Below, piece after piece: positions 11,189 to 21,183 of a DNA stretch of 64,000 nt; the first letter of the stretch is position 1; each line of letters begins with the position of its first letter. A program made the translations under genes and the position numbers. The notes below the pieces were generated by a model. It was given only the letters and a program-made list of their open reading frames with translations, did no database searches and was not told the DNA's origin. Source of the DNA: Yarrowia lipolytica (taxonomy: Eukaryota; Ascomycota; Dipodascomycetes; Dipodascales); the NCBI RefSeq assembly GCF_001761485.1, contig NC_090772.1:1054001-1118000 (forward strand). Reading direction: 5' to 3'.

Positions 11189-11495
11189 ACACAGTAGCAA
11201 GCGTAAAAGGCGGCCGAGGCCACCGAGAGAACAGCGTAGCAGGGCGCGTAGTCACCACAGGGGACGCAGAACCAAACCAATGACGAAGAAGAACCACAAG
11301 GAGAAGTTTTCAAAGGCAATGCAAATGAAGAGGGCAATGGAAGGATTGAGATTAGAGAACTGGAGACTGGAGTGGCGTTTTCCCGATGAACGAACAAACA
11401 CGCGAAGCTATGTGGACCAACATACAACACGGACTGAACCAGGTTTTTTTATGATTTTTTTACTGGAAATAGGTACGTGCCAAGTTGGACCATGA
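11175..11495 (+). CDS. Candidate LINE ORF3: small, very basic, arginine/serine-rich
   Basis: An ATG at 11175 lies 11 bases before the ORF2 stop (TAG at 11186-11188), in another frame, and opens 106 codons; the frame is open upstream to a further ATG at 11151. The N-terminal half is strongly basic (SSKRKRRPRPPREQRSRAR, then KKNHKEKFSKAMQMKRAMEG) and resembles a nuclear localisation or RNA-binding region. The C-terminal end runs into T-rich untranslated sequence and looks non-coding. The overlap of start and stop mirrors the tight ORF1/ORF2 junction. Other L1-type yeast elements are normally described with two ORFs, so this frame may be a compositional accident of the 3' untranslated region. 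No function is claimed. Confidence 0.3.
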   Translation: MSESRHSSKRKRRPRPPREQRSRARSHHRGRRTKPMTKKNHKEKFSKAMQMKRAMEGLRLENWRLEWRFPDERTNTRSYVDQHTTRTEPGFFMIFLLEIGTCQVGP

Positions 11496-11606
11496 CACTA
11501 AACGTGTTTAATTAGTAATATTCGTGTAAGCGTACATTCATTTCAAAGGTTATTCTTTCACGGCAAAGTTATAATTAAATGAATGTATATGCAGAAAAAA
11601 AAAAAA

Positions 11607-13538
11607 GATACAAGCATGAGTTCCCGGTAATCGCACCACTGGGGCATATACATTTCTAAATGCCGCAACTGCACACTGCACATGAGCATTCAATATCATG
11701 AGCTCTGGTACAAGTTCCGGTATCATACTTGGAGCCATAACTCGTCACCGTGTTGATCTCCATTGTACGACCCTGTGATCACTCTGTTTACACCCAACCA
11801 TAGTGCAAATACCGTTCAAACAGCAACCTACAAAGTCTTCGTCTCACATCTGACCGTGTCTCCAACCTCATCTCCTTTGCGCCCTAGACACGCCCAATTA
11901 GGCGCAATTGCTACATGTGCGTAGCCCCTTACATAAAGCTGCTCTGTCTGATTTTTTTTCTCTTCTTTCTCCGACGCCATGGCTGCTTGAATTAGAGTGG
12001 TTGGAGACGTTGCACTTTTGATAAGGCGTGATGACGTACGAGTTACTGGTACAAGACCCGATGGAGGCAGTGTAAAAAGGGCTATGTGAAGACACGAAGA
12101 AAGGCTGAGATCGCTCGACCGATCGCCCGTCACGTGATCGGACGTATCAGCTTACCTGTGCCCCGTGTCCGACTCACGTTGGGTGGCTATACTTGTAGTT
12201 TGGTCTGGTCTATCTCTTGGTAATTTCGAATGGTGCCGCTGCCCCCCAACAAACAAGCTCATATTTTAGCCATGGAAATATGCACTTTGCGCCGTTGGGG
12301 TATTCCAGAAAAAGCTTTTTATGCGGGTGTTTCATAATGGGGTGGATAGACCAGCCAGCAACGGGCGGGCGAAAAGTACGAGGTGAACGTTCGAAAAAGT
12401 GGAAATTTCGCCATTTTGACAGGCGCATTACGTGGAGCCCGTCGAGCTGATTGAAACGACATCTTCAGCTGCCCTTTACGCTAGCTGCTTCCCGCTTTTG
12501 AGGAGGGCTTTCTGCCACCCTTGGTCTTGTCTATTACCGCACATCAAATGAGGTAGGTGCAAGAAAATGGGGTCGTAGAAGGACACGTGGACGTGTTGTG
12601 GGGGGAGGGGGGGAGCAAAGAATATACACAATAGGAGATTTGTCAGCAGAGTTTTAGATCCGTCTTTACCCAAGTCTCCATCACACACACACACACACCT
12701 GCTGGTTGCTTTTTCGAGCCTGTTTTTTCCGGCCCTACTTTTTTCAACCCCGTCTGCTGATGCATGCATCCTCGGTTCGGATTTTGGGAGGTAAAGATGG
12801 CCTACTACAGGTGGAAGGGGAAGGCAGGAGCTAAAGAAATATACTAGATAGGACTATTCTGACAGCAGACACGTTACTCTCTTTCCCTCTTATCGGCGGC
12901 TTATTCCAGTCGCTTGTCGCTTGCTCATAGCTAAACAAGTCATGTTGACTGTTGACTGTATCAAGTTTCTTTTTCGAGCCGGATCACGGTACGACTGTGG
13001 GCGTCTATTTATATCCGAATCCGAATATCTAGGCTTTAGCGGGTGGAGTGGCAATCAGTAGGGAGTTTATTAGTCATCAGCTACGACTGGAGCTACTGTT
13101 ACGCCTCACACTCGGCTTTTATCCGATCCAAGTCTGCTCTGAGGCGTTTTCCTTTGGCACCTCCGTGGTATTTTCTACAGTCGTGCACGCACGCGTTACA
13201 CCAAAGTGGGAGCCATAGTGTACAAGATGACTGGCGCGCATACGTCAAAAGTGCCACGTAACAGAGCTACAGTAGCAGCGGGTGTGCGCGGTGGTTGGGG
13301 CGCGTCTCGGTGTTTGTGAAGACATGGTCCCGACACAGACACAAGAACGGTTGGACGGATATATATACCTCCAACTGTTTCTCTTGTTGGTACCTCCCGT
13401 CTCATACAGCGTGTTAGTTGGCACGGTTAGAGTTCCATACACCCCCTCCGAAGGTTAACATCGGGGAGAGACAAGTCAGGTTGTATACCATCTAAACTTC
13501 GAGTCTTCAGACTTTCTGTTCACCACAAAACTCGAGGA
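11607..13538. other. Intergenic region and SYT1-like promoter, no gene seen
   Basis: No convincing coding region lies between the LINE tail and the Sec7-domain gene. It holds a CACGTG site near 12132-12137, a copy of TACTTGTA at 12190-12197, two G tracts at about 12600-12614 that could form a G-quadruplex, and a CA dinucleotide run near 12682-12698. TATATATA at 13360-13367 is the likely TATA element of the downstream gene, 172 bases before its ATG. Confidence 0.55.
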
Positions 13539-16500
13539 ATGCCTCTGATACGGAGGAAAAAATCGGTCATGGCTTCGCCGACCCGGTCGGACGACTCGGA
13601 CCGCCGTCGCAGCCCGTCGCACGACACGCTCGCGCCTACCACGGTGCTGTTCAAGGAGTCGGACAAGGACAAGCTGAGCAGAAGTAACACCGACGAGGTC
13701 AATGTCGCGGTTCCGACCATCTCTCTGACGTCTCCGGACGGCCGTCGCAGTGCCAGCGCCAGCAGAACTACTTCGACATCCACACTCACCAACTTGGGCC
13801 ACACTTTGAGACGGACCGTGAGTCCCAGTAAGGCTGCTCCGGAAGAGACTAAGGAGAAAGACTCCAAGGACAAGGACCGGGAGCGGTCGTTTTCGCTAGG
13901 ATTCAACAAAAAGAAGGACGCCGACGGACCACGTGGCCGCCTACAATTCAGGTCCAACTCGTCCTCCACCGTGGCATCTCTGCTGGGCTTTGCCAAGTTC
14001 AGAAAGGACAAGGAGGAAGGCTCCGGCACACCGTCCAGATCCCAGACCCCGACACAGACTTCGACTCAAACACAACAACCAACGCCACCCACGACACAAT
14101 CGCCGCCATCGACAGCTGCAGCGGGCACACAACTGCCACCGATTCCAACCCTGCAGGCTGGAGGCAGCTCACTACTATCAGACACGGACAGCGACAATGA
14201 CTCGGAAAGCAGTCACCGACGAGGTGTTAGCGTGAGCTCTGCCACCGGCTCAATGGCCCAGTTGGGTGCACACAACTACGCCCAATGGAGTCAGTCCCTG
14301 AAGACCATGGGTGCGCACAGCACAGGAGGAAGCGGAGGAGCCAGCGCAACAAGTACTGGAGCCAGCAACCACAGTGGTGGCGTACTGGGTGGTCCTACTG
14401 TTCATAGTGCACCGCCCACGCGAAGTAGTACAGGGTCTGTTACTGCTTTGTTGGAGGAGGAACCTACGAAAACTACTACCCGACGACCCAGTACCCCCAA
14501 CCTGAGCAGTAATGGCTCATCGCTGATGCCCCCGCCTCCTCCCACAGGTTTCGCACGATTCCGTCGAAAAACAGCGTCCATGCTGTTCAACTCGGATGAT
14601 GAGGAGCCCGCGAGACCACCAGTATTCCGGTCTCTTTCCTCCCAGTCTATTAGAGGAGATCGCCAAAAGGAAGAACGACAGAAGGAGGCACAGAAGGAGG
14701 CACAGAAGGAAAAGGACGACAAGGAGGGCGGTAGTGGAGGTAGTGTCGGCGGCTCTGGAGGCCTGGACTCCTCAGTCCAATCTCTGGAGAAACCCAGATC
14801 GGAGTCTGTATCCGCAGTCTCCGCAGCATCAGGGACCTCATCGACCTCCAACCAGTTCCTCACGACACCCTCGTCTTCCACCTTCCCCAACTCTCCCTCT
14901 CTCTCGTTCCAGGACCTGCCCTTTTCTTCCCGACCTCGAAGCAAAACCATGCCTACTAGTGGCGGTCCTCCCAGCGGTGCGACCTCTGAGAAGGTGCTTG
15001 ATTCGTCCAAGTCAGCGTCTTACTCGCCTAGAGAGTCCGTGGAAGACATCCAACTACCTCCTATCAACGACCGGACGCCTAAGGAGTACATGGCCGCGAT
15101 TCGACAGCTCAACATGCATGGCCAGACGGCCGCTCTGCTGTGCTCTCGCGACTCAGACTTTTACCGCGAGTGCATGGCTATTTACTCTTCCGAGTTTGAC
15201 TTCACCACGGATCCTATCGACATGGCTCTGAGAAAGTTTCTCATGTATGTGGTGCTCCCCAAGGAGGCCCAGCAGATTGACCGGATTCTGGACGCGTTTG
15301 CGACCCGGTACGACGAGTGTAACCCAGGTATTTATGCCGATGCTGAACTGGCTTATGTGGTTGCTTTCTCTCTTATGATCCTGCACACGGACTCCTTCAA
15401 CAAGAGTAATAAGCACAAGATGCAGAAGAGCGACTACATCAACAACACATTTGCAGAAGGTGTTTCACCAGACATTCTGGAGTGCTTCTACGACAACATT
15501 ACATACACACCGTTTGTACACACCGAGGAGGAGCCTGGCCACGACAAGAAGACACTCGTGGCGCAAAAGAAGACGTCGTCGTTCAACATTCGAAGCGACA
15601 AGAATCTGATTGACCCCTATGCTCTGATTCTGGAGGGCAAGCTAGACTCTATTAGACCATCTCTGGATGACGCCCTGTCTCAGGACTGCCCTTACTCGTA
15701 TGAGGCCCCTGAGTCACGTGATGCTTTCCATGCCGTGCGTCTCGCCTTTAGCAACGGTGCGTCTCTCCAATTGACATCTTCCCGGTCTCGTCCCGGAGCG
15801 TTTCTTTCTCAGGATACCACTGACAACCCACTTATGGCGGACCCTGGTGTTATTGATATCAAGATCGCCAAGGTTGGTATTCTATTTCGAAAGGAGCAAA
15901 AGCGGGTTCTTTCTACCGCTCGGTCGATTTGGAAGGAGTGGGGTGCTATTCTGACTGCGTCTCAACTGTATCTCTTTAAGGAGACGCAGTGGATCAAAAG
16001 TATTTTGAAGGATCTGGAAGCTGGGCGTCACGTGATTTCAGCCAACGACCAGTTCCATCCCACAATCACTCTTTCCACTACCGGAATGGTTGCTCTTCGG
16101 AACTCATCCACCTCCGCGCCTCCCAAGACTTCACGAAAGGTCCCGTTTGTGCTTTCTGCAAAGTCTTTGGGTCAAGAGTGGATCGCTGCGGCTTCCGAGA
16201 CTGACACAGCCGAGTGGACGCATTTGATCAACTACTCGGCTGCTTTTGCGAGCCACAGTATAAATCCCAACCCTGGTACTGGGTTGAACTCCTCTTTGAC
16301 GGCTGCCTTGTCACAGGACATTCATACGTCCCGACGACTGGCAATGGTGGATGCCCTCCATACACTCGAAGAGAAGGTTGGAGCCGTAGAGATTGAGGTG
16401 GACGGGCTTCTCCGTAATGCTCGGCATCTCAAACTCATGGCCCCCATTCAACAGCGAACTCGATACCATGTCAACTTCTGCGCTGCCCGGTTGTCTGCCA

Positions 16501-17456
16501 AACTCGACTGGCAGTGGCTTGATTTGACGAAGTACCAGAGTTACCGACTAGTGTTGACCAAGGAGCTGGAGGAGGAGCAGGAGTGGCAGTTGACTGGCGG
16601 TGCTGAGACTGCCGAGGAGGCCGATATGGAAGAGACCAAGTTGGAGCCCACTCAGTCGACCACGACCACTCTGTCAATTGCATCTTCTTCTTCGGCTGTT
16701 TTGTCTGGCTTCCCTAAGATGGAGATCACAACCACCAGTAGCGAGGACGATGATGGTGATTCGGACGAGTCCCAGCAAACCAATGACTCGTTCATTTCGT
16801 CTCTTTCGCCTTCACAGGCTCTCTCTTCTCCTTCCCAGGGAGTCGATTTATCTCCTTCGCAGCCCTCTATCGACTCTGCCGAGTTTGAGGGCTTTGAGGA
16901 GTGTCTACCCGTCAAGAGTGGTCGAAACAGCTTTTTGTCTACTACCACAGCTATTCCTCGGCCGGATTCGTCTCTCTCGTCTCGTTCTTCTCTTCAGCCC
17001 ACTGTTTCTAACGGTTCCAAGCAGGATCGGTTTTATGAGGTTCGAGAAAGCATTCTGAGAGACACCGCCCCGAGTGATCGGTCTGATGGTGATACTAGGT
17101 CGTCGTCGCTGGATCTGCCCAGAAAGGCGTCTCGGTCTTTATCTCTGAGCAGATCATCTGGTGATCTCCGTTCAGGTGAGAATAGTCCTCTCAAACCGTC
17201 CATGAGTGTTCGGAAGCTGCGAACCGGTCTTCGAAACGGCTCAGATTCCCCCGGACGGGAAGTTTCGCCTGTTCGAGCTGATAATCCGTCCATTGAGCGA
17301 TCGTCGTCGCTGATCAGAGGCTCGGACTTTACTTTGCACGGTAAAAAGTTTTCTGTTGTCGAGGTCAATCCCCAATTTGCCGCCACTCCCCACCATAAGA
17401 GAACCACCAGCAGGAGTGAGCGCAAGGAGGAGAAGAAGGGGGAGAGTGAGCCCTAG
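13539..17456 (+). CDS. SYT1: Arf guanine nucleotide exchange factor, Sec7 + PH domains (Syt1-like)
   Basis: It activates Arf-family GTPases by GDP/GTP exchange, acting on Golgi or endosomal membranes. It has 1305 residues. The first 500 are serine/threonine-rich and look disordered, as does the tail after about 1010. The Sec7 domain lies at about 502-660. Its glutamic finger is in VLPKEAQQIDR, with the glutamate at 576; the usual glycine before it is lysine here. The second motif, LHTDSFNKSNKHKMQKSDYI, is well preserved. A split PH domain follows at about 770-905, starting IDIKIAKVGILFRKEQK and ending in a helix with the near-invariant tryptophan in TAEWTHLI. Size, order and disordered flanks match budding-yeast Syt1 (about 1226 residues) better than Yel1 or the large Sec7/Gea proteins. 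The first ATG of the frame is used. There is no intron. It is convergent with RDS3. Confidence 0.85.
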   Translation: MPLIRRKKSVMASPTRSDDSDRRRSPSHDTLAPTTVLFKESDKDKLSRSNTDEVNVAVPTISLTSPDGRRSASASRTTSTSTLTNLGHTLRRTVSPSKAAPEETKEKDSKDKDRERSFSLGFNKKKDADGPRGRLQFRSNSSSTVASLLGFAKFRKDKEEGSGTPSRSQTPTQTSTQTQQPTPPTTQSPPSTAAAGTQLPPIPTLQAGGSSLLSDTDSDNDSESSHRRGVSVSSATGSMAQLGAHNYAQWSQSLKTMGAHSTGGSGGASATSTGASNHSGGVLGGPTVHSAPPTRSSTGSVTALLEEEPTKTTTRRPSTPNLSSNGSSLMPPPPPTGFARFRRKTASMLFNSDDEEPARPPVFRSLSSQSIRGDRQKEERQKEAQKEAQKEKDDKEGGSGGSVGGSGGLDSSVQSLEKPRSESVSAVSAASGTSSTSNQFLTTPSSSTFPNSPSLSFQDLPFSSRPRSKTMPTSGGPPSGATSEKVLDSSKSASYSPRESVEDIQLPPINDRTPKEYMAAIRQLNMHGQTAALLCSRDSDFYRECMAIYSSEFDFTTDPIDMALRKFLMYVVLPKEAQQIDRILDAFATRYDECNPGIYADAELAYVVAFSLMILHTDSFNKSNKHKMQKSDYINNTFAEGVSPDILECFYDNITYTPFVHTEEEPGHDKKTLVAQKKTSSFNIRSDKNLIDPYALILEGKLDSIRPSLDDALSQDCPYSYEAPESRDAFHAVRLAFSNGASLQLTSSRSRPGAFLSQDTTDNPLMADPGVIDIKIAKVGILFRKEQKRVLSTARSIWKEWGAILTASQLYLFKETQWIKSILKDLEAGRHVISANDQFHPTITLSTTGMVALRNSSTSAPPKTSRKVPFVLSAKSLGQEWIAAASETDTAEWTHLINYSAAFASHSINPNPGTGLNSSLTAALSQDIHTSRRLAMVDALHTLEEKVGAVEIEVDGLLRNARHLKLMAPIQQRTRYHVNFCAARLSAKLDWQWLDLTKYQSYRLVLTKELEEEQEWQLTGGAETAEEADMEETKLEPTQSTTTTLSIASSSSAVLSGFPKMEITTTSSEDDDGDSDESQQTNDSFISSLSPSQALSSPSQGVDLSPSQPSIDSAEFEGFEECLPVKSGRNSFLSTTTAIPRPDSSLSSRSSLQPTVSNGSKQDRFYEVRESILRDTAPSDRSDGDTRSSSLDLPRKASRSLSLSRSSGDLRSGENSPLKPSMSVRKLRTGLRNGSDSPGREVSPVRADNPSIERSSSLIRGSDFTLHGKKFSVVEVNPQFAATPHHKRTTSRSERKEEKKGESEP

Positions 17457-17705
17457 GGCTGACAAAACAATAGCATTATTTATTGAATTAAAATGATTTA
17501 TGAACTTGTAGTATCGTAGATGCCAGGACAAGATGTATACAGTTTAGCACAACATAGACGTACCTACTAGGGAGAAGCTGTGACTTGTAACTTGAATTGA
17601 AATGTTCACAGACTGCGGCTACACACTTATAATTACAGATCCAATCACTTGGGCTTCGCCCGAGTTCGTTCACCTAAGAATAAATTAATAATATACAACA
17701 GTGGA

Positions 17706-18270
17706 TTACCTCTGTCCCTCCTTCTTTCTCTGGAAATGCAGGTCCGTCCGGCTGCCTCCGACGTTGATGATCTTCGGACAGCCATCTCTGTCCTTTTCCA
17801 GTCGTGTGCATTCAAAGCAGTAATAAGCGTCCGCCACCGCCTGTGTTAGTATGGTAAGCGAAAGTAATGAGAAAAAATCCTTAAGAACGCGATATAGTCA
17901 CTTCACAGTTGATCTCGAGGGTCCAAGAATCATTCACGAGCTTTTGGTGTTCATTGACCACATCGGAGCTTAGAAACCCTCCTCAGACACGTGTGTCTCA
18001 TCTCCTCGGCGTCTCCATCTCACCGCACTCAATTCACGCCTTCAGCAAGTCTTCCGTGGGTGCCTTGAATGTACTCACATATCCGTCGCAAATAATACAC
18101 CGATCCTCCAACTTGCCAAAACTGCACTCATCACAGACCTTGACCAAGGTGGTAGGTCGCACAAACGAGTCGCAGACAGGGCACTTGCCGTCGCACTTTT
18201 CACACAGACGGCCCACACGAGTGCCGCTCTGCTTCATGCACAGCACCAGATCGGGATGGTGTCTAGACAT
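17706..18270 (-). CDS. RDS3: U2 snRNP SF3b zinc-finger subunit Rds3/PHF5A (two exons)
   Basis: Rds3/PHF5A is a small zinc protein of the SF3b complex that helps recognise the intron branch point. Exon 1 is 18270-18079 (64 codons): [20 protein letters not shown], then [19 protein letters not shown] and [20 protein letters not shown]. The donor GTGAGT begins at 18078. The acceptor is TACTAACACAG ending at 17841. Exon 2 is 17840-17706: [36 protein letters not shown], then QRKKEGQR and stop. The total is 108 residues; family members have 107-110. All CXXC pairs are present. The 238-bp intron falls between codons in the middle of the zinc knot. Reading straight through gives a false 78-residue protein. 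It is convergent with the Sec7 gene and divergent from MAK16. The identity is secure from the near-invariant sequence. Confidence 0.95.
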
Positions 18271-19025
18271 TGTGTGATTGTTCGTGTCAGAGTGATACCA
18301 AAAGTCGATGCCAGAAGTTTCACTATCGAACTTTATCAGAGCTCCCTAAGAAGGTGGCAAAGAAGACAGTACGACACTAGACGATGTGGAGCCTTTGAAA
18401 AGGAGGAAGATTTAGCAGGCTTGTTTATATAGCTTCGAATAGCCCCCAGTATCACTTCATGGTTGAAAGCTCTTCCACCGTGCATTCTGTAGAGTTACTA
18501 TACATCTTCAAGTATTAGTTACACTCTATAGATGAGACTACCAAGTCTTTTCAACTAATAAAGACTACTGACTTGGTGATACATTTACCACCATTAATTC
18601 CATGATATCCAAAAAACAACAACTGCAGTCACATATTTCTCAGTAATGTGTATATACAACCACACCCAGTTCCCCTCCATCTACTACCTCTCTCTCCACA
18701 AGTGTAGAACGTCCCCTTCCCTTACCTTCCACCAATCACCTAGTGTTTGCATAATCCATGCAGAGAACGGAGATCACGTGACCAAAATGTATTACGAAAA
18801 CGGCACGTTGCTAAAAGGTGCCCTATTTTTGGCTGGAGAGTGTTTTATTCAAGAACTGTGTTTGCTTACTAACTACTCTGGCCAACCACAAACGAGACAA
18901 TTTAGGTTACTTTCTCTAAACTGCTCATAACCTGAAATAGAGTTTGAGAAATCTGCAAGAGCCAAAAAAATTAGAAAGATTGAAAGTCTGATCACGAATT
19001 TTTCAAGCATAACTACACATTCACA
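18271..19025. promoter_or_regulatory. Divergent promoter region between RDS3 and MAK16
   Basis: These 755 bases separate two divergently transcribed genes. No additional gene is visible. GAATTTTTCA at about 18996-19005, shortly before the MAK16 ATG, resembles part of the RRPE element found before yeast ribosome-biogenesis genes; this is a suggestion from motif similarity only. A CACGTG lies at about 18775-18780. Confidence 0.45.
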
Positions 19026-20719
19026 ATGTCGGCGAGTGACGATGTGAGTATCGATGGAAAGATGGAAGCGCCCAAGGGAGGTTCTTTTGGGCTGGAAAGA
19101 AGTGCAACAGAGTGGAAAAGTGGAAAAATCCGGATCTATATGGCTTTTGGCAGGTACTTTACCGATCACTCAAGGCGGTTGTTAGACAGAGGAGGTGGTG
19201 GACGGATTTGTGACGAGATAAAGAAGGGGTGAAGCATTGGAAGAGCGATTTCGATGCTATTTTGAATGTTGGAGAAGAGCTATGTGTTTTCCTTGATGTG
19301 GAAACTGTACTACAGGCTACGTATGTGGTTGGTACGGCTGTACTGCTACACAGACCTCAGGAATGTGTGTATGCTTCTGTTGGAACTGTCCGCGATACTA
19401 TGCTATCTGCAGACGCTAGAACATTCAAGCGTGCTCCAAATCTGCTTCAAATCAAATCTCAAACGTCCTTGTCGACCTCGTCCATTCTCCTAGTCTCCAT
19501 CATGAACGCTGTCCATGAGACGTTCGGCAACACTGTGCCATCACCTGAAAGAAGACTCTATGAACATTTTTTCGAGCTGTTTCGGATTTTACCGTCTACA
19601 GTCTCTAAAGGTTCGGTCTGAGTCGGTCTGAGTCGGTCTGAGTCGGTCTGCGACCTGCTATAACTGAACCTGAGCTCTACAATATGCTTTCCGAGTGCGA
19701 CTAAATCACAAGCTGAACCGAGATATCAGTTGAAACACTATAGATTATTGTCCACCGGCAGTTAGGCTGCCCACGACTGCTCGTTCCTACTAACACAGCT
19801 CATCTGGGAAATTCTAAACGACCAATTCTGCTCGTTCAAGCTGAAAACCGGCAAAGGCCAGGATTTCTGCAAGAACGAGTACAACGTTACCGGCATCTGC
19901 GAGCGCAAGTCTTGCCCTCTCGCCAACTCCAAATACGCCACCGTTCGACGGGTCAACGGCCGATTATACCTTTACATGAAGACTGCTGAGCGAGTGCACA
20001 CCCCCAATAAGTGGTGGGAGCGGATCCGACTGTCCAAAAACTACAAGCGGGCCCTGGAGCAGATTGACGAGCATCTCATTTACTGGAATGAGTTCCTGGT
20101 TGACAAGTGCAAGCAGCGTCTGACTCGTCTCACCCAAGTGGCTGTTGCTGAGCGACGTATTGCCATGAAGGAGGAGGATACCCATTATGTTGGTGTGGCT
20201 CCCAAGGTGAAGCGACGAGAGGCTACCCGAGAGCGAAAGGCTCTGGCTGCTGCCAAGGTGGAAAAGGCCATTGAGAAGGAGCTGCTGGACCGTCTCAAGA
20301 GCGGAGCATACGGCGAGAACCCTCTCAACGTGGACGAAAAGGTGTGGAAGAAGGTGCTCGAGGGCGTCGAGGGAGCCAACAAGGAAGATGAGGACGAAGA
20401 GGAAGAGGAAGAGGAGGACGAAGAGGAAGAGGGTGGAGAGGTTGAATATGTCGAGGATGAGGAAGACGATGACGATCTTGTGGAGCTGGAGGACCTTGAA
20501 AAGTGGCTGGGTGGAAGCAGTGACGAGTCTGGAGACGAGACCGATGCCTCTGAGGACGAGACTGATACCGACTCCGAGGACGAGAAGCCTAAGAAGCGAA
20601 AGGCTGCTGCTGACGGTAAGAAGCCCAAGCCCAAGACCAAGAAGCGAAAGGGTCCCAGCGTGGAGGTCGAATACGAGGAGGACAATGGCGAGAAGGAAAA
20701 GCAAATGGTGGACTGGTAG
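19026..20719 (+). CDS. MAK16: Ribosome biogenesis factor Mak16 (two exons)
   Basis: Mak16 is a nuclear protein needed for 60S ribosomal subunit assembly. Exon 1 is only 18 bases (19026-19043, encoding MSASDD), followed by GTGAGT at 19044. The intron is 755 bp and ends in TACTAACACAG at 19798. Exon 2 (19799-20719) continues [18 protein letters not shown], then [20 protein letters not shown] and [19 protein letters not shown]. This is the diagnostic Mak16 N-terminus with its conserved cysteines. The total is 312 residues; the budding-yeast protein has 306. The C-terminal third is a long acidic run (about 205-270) followed by lysine-rich nuclear-localisation-like blocks. An ATG at 19976 opens a long frame, but it lacks the conserved N-terminal zinc region, so the spliced model is preferred. 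It is convergent with FDH. Confidence 0.95.
19613..19650 (+). repeat. Decanucleotide tandem repeat inside the MAK16 intron
   Basis: The unit TCGGTCTGAG is repeated just under four times, with the last copy diverging. It lies about 150 bases before the intron's branch point. No function is evident. Confidence 0.8.
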
Positions 20720-21183
20720 ATACACTGAGAAGGAGCATAGACGGAGGAAAAATGTAATGTATAGAAATACTGACTTGTTTGAGAGCGTTTGTAGTGGAAA
20801 GATGTCAGCTACTTCACTATCTTAAGGAGAGATAAACAGAACGTCTTTGCAGTCAGACATCAGAAGTATGGGTGATCTTTATTGCAGTACTTGTAATCAT
20901 TGAATTTCTGTATGAAGTCTTGCTTGCTTGACCTATCTCTTCATGACAATGTGAATTGAAGCAATGATTGGGCTCCGATGTTAGGGAGAAACGTGCCTTC
21001 ACTATTCCAAGTACAAAATTACTAAATAATGGTTGATACGAATAATCATAGGCTGCTATGGACTACGTTTAGAGGGAGATAAACGCCTTAAATAGAGGTC
21101 GAGCGACAGTAAATAGAGGTTGAGAGACAAGTCGTAGTACAAGTATCTAAGCAACAACGAGATATGTTTCTAGCTATATATAT
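20720..21183. other. Convergent intergenic region with 21-bp tandem duplication
   Basis: This gap holds the 3' ends of MAK16 and FDH; no gene is seen. A 21-bp unit starting TAAATAGAGG is present twice in tandem at 21089-21109 and 21110-21130 with a few mismatches. TACTTGTA occurs at 20888-20895 and TACAAGTA at 21138-21145. Confidence 0.6.

Larger units (their letters stand above)
5139..11606 (+). mobile_element. Full-length L1-type LINE retrotransposon resembling Ylli
   Basis: This is a non-LTR retrotransposon with the L1 layout: ORF1 with a zinc knuckle, ORF2 with an apurinic-type endonuclease and reverse transcriptase, a 3' untranslated region, and a 12-base poly(A) tail at 11595-11606. 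Both main frames are uninterrupted and the catalytic motifs are intact, so this copy could be mobile. L1-like elements called Ylli are known from Yarrowia lipolytica; the assignment rests on organism and architecture, not on a sequence comparison. The start given here is the ORF1 ATG; the true 5' end lies somewhere in about 4750-5138. The sequence after the tail (from 11607) has no clear copy upstream, so the target-site duplication is short, degraded or absent. The element sits between HSP90 and the SYT1-like gene, in the same orientation as both. Confidence 0.9.

Noticed and set aside
20185-20685. Serine-rich antisense frame over MAK16
   Set aside because: It is the reverse reading of the acidic GAG/GAC run in Mak16 and has no independent support.
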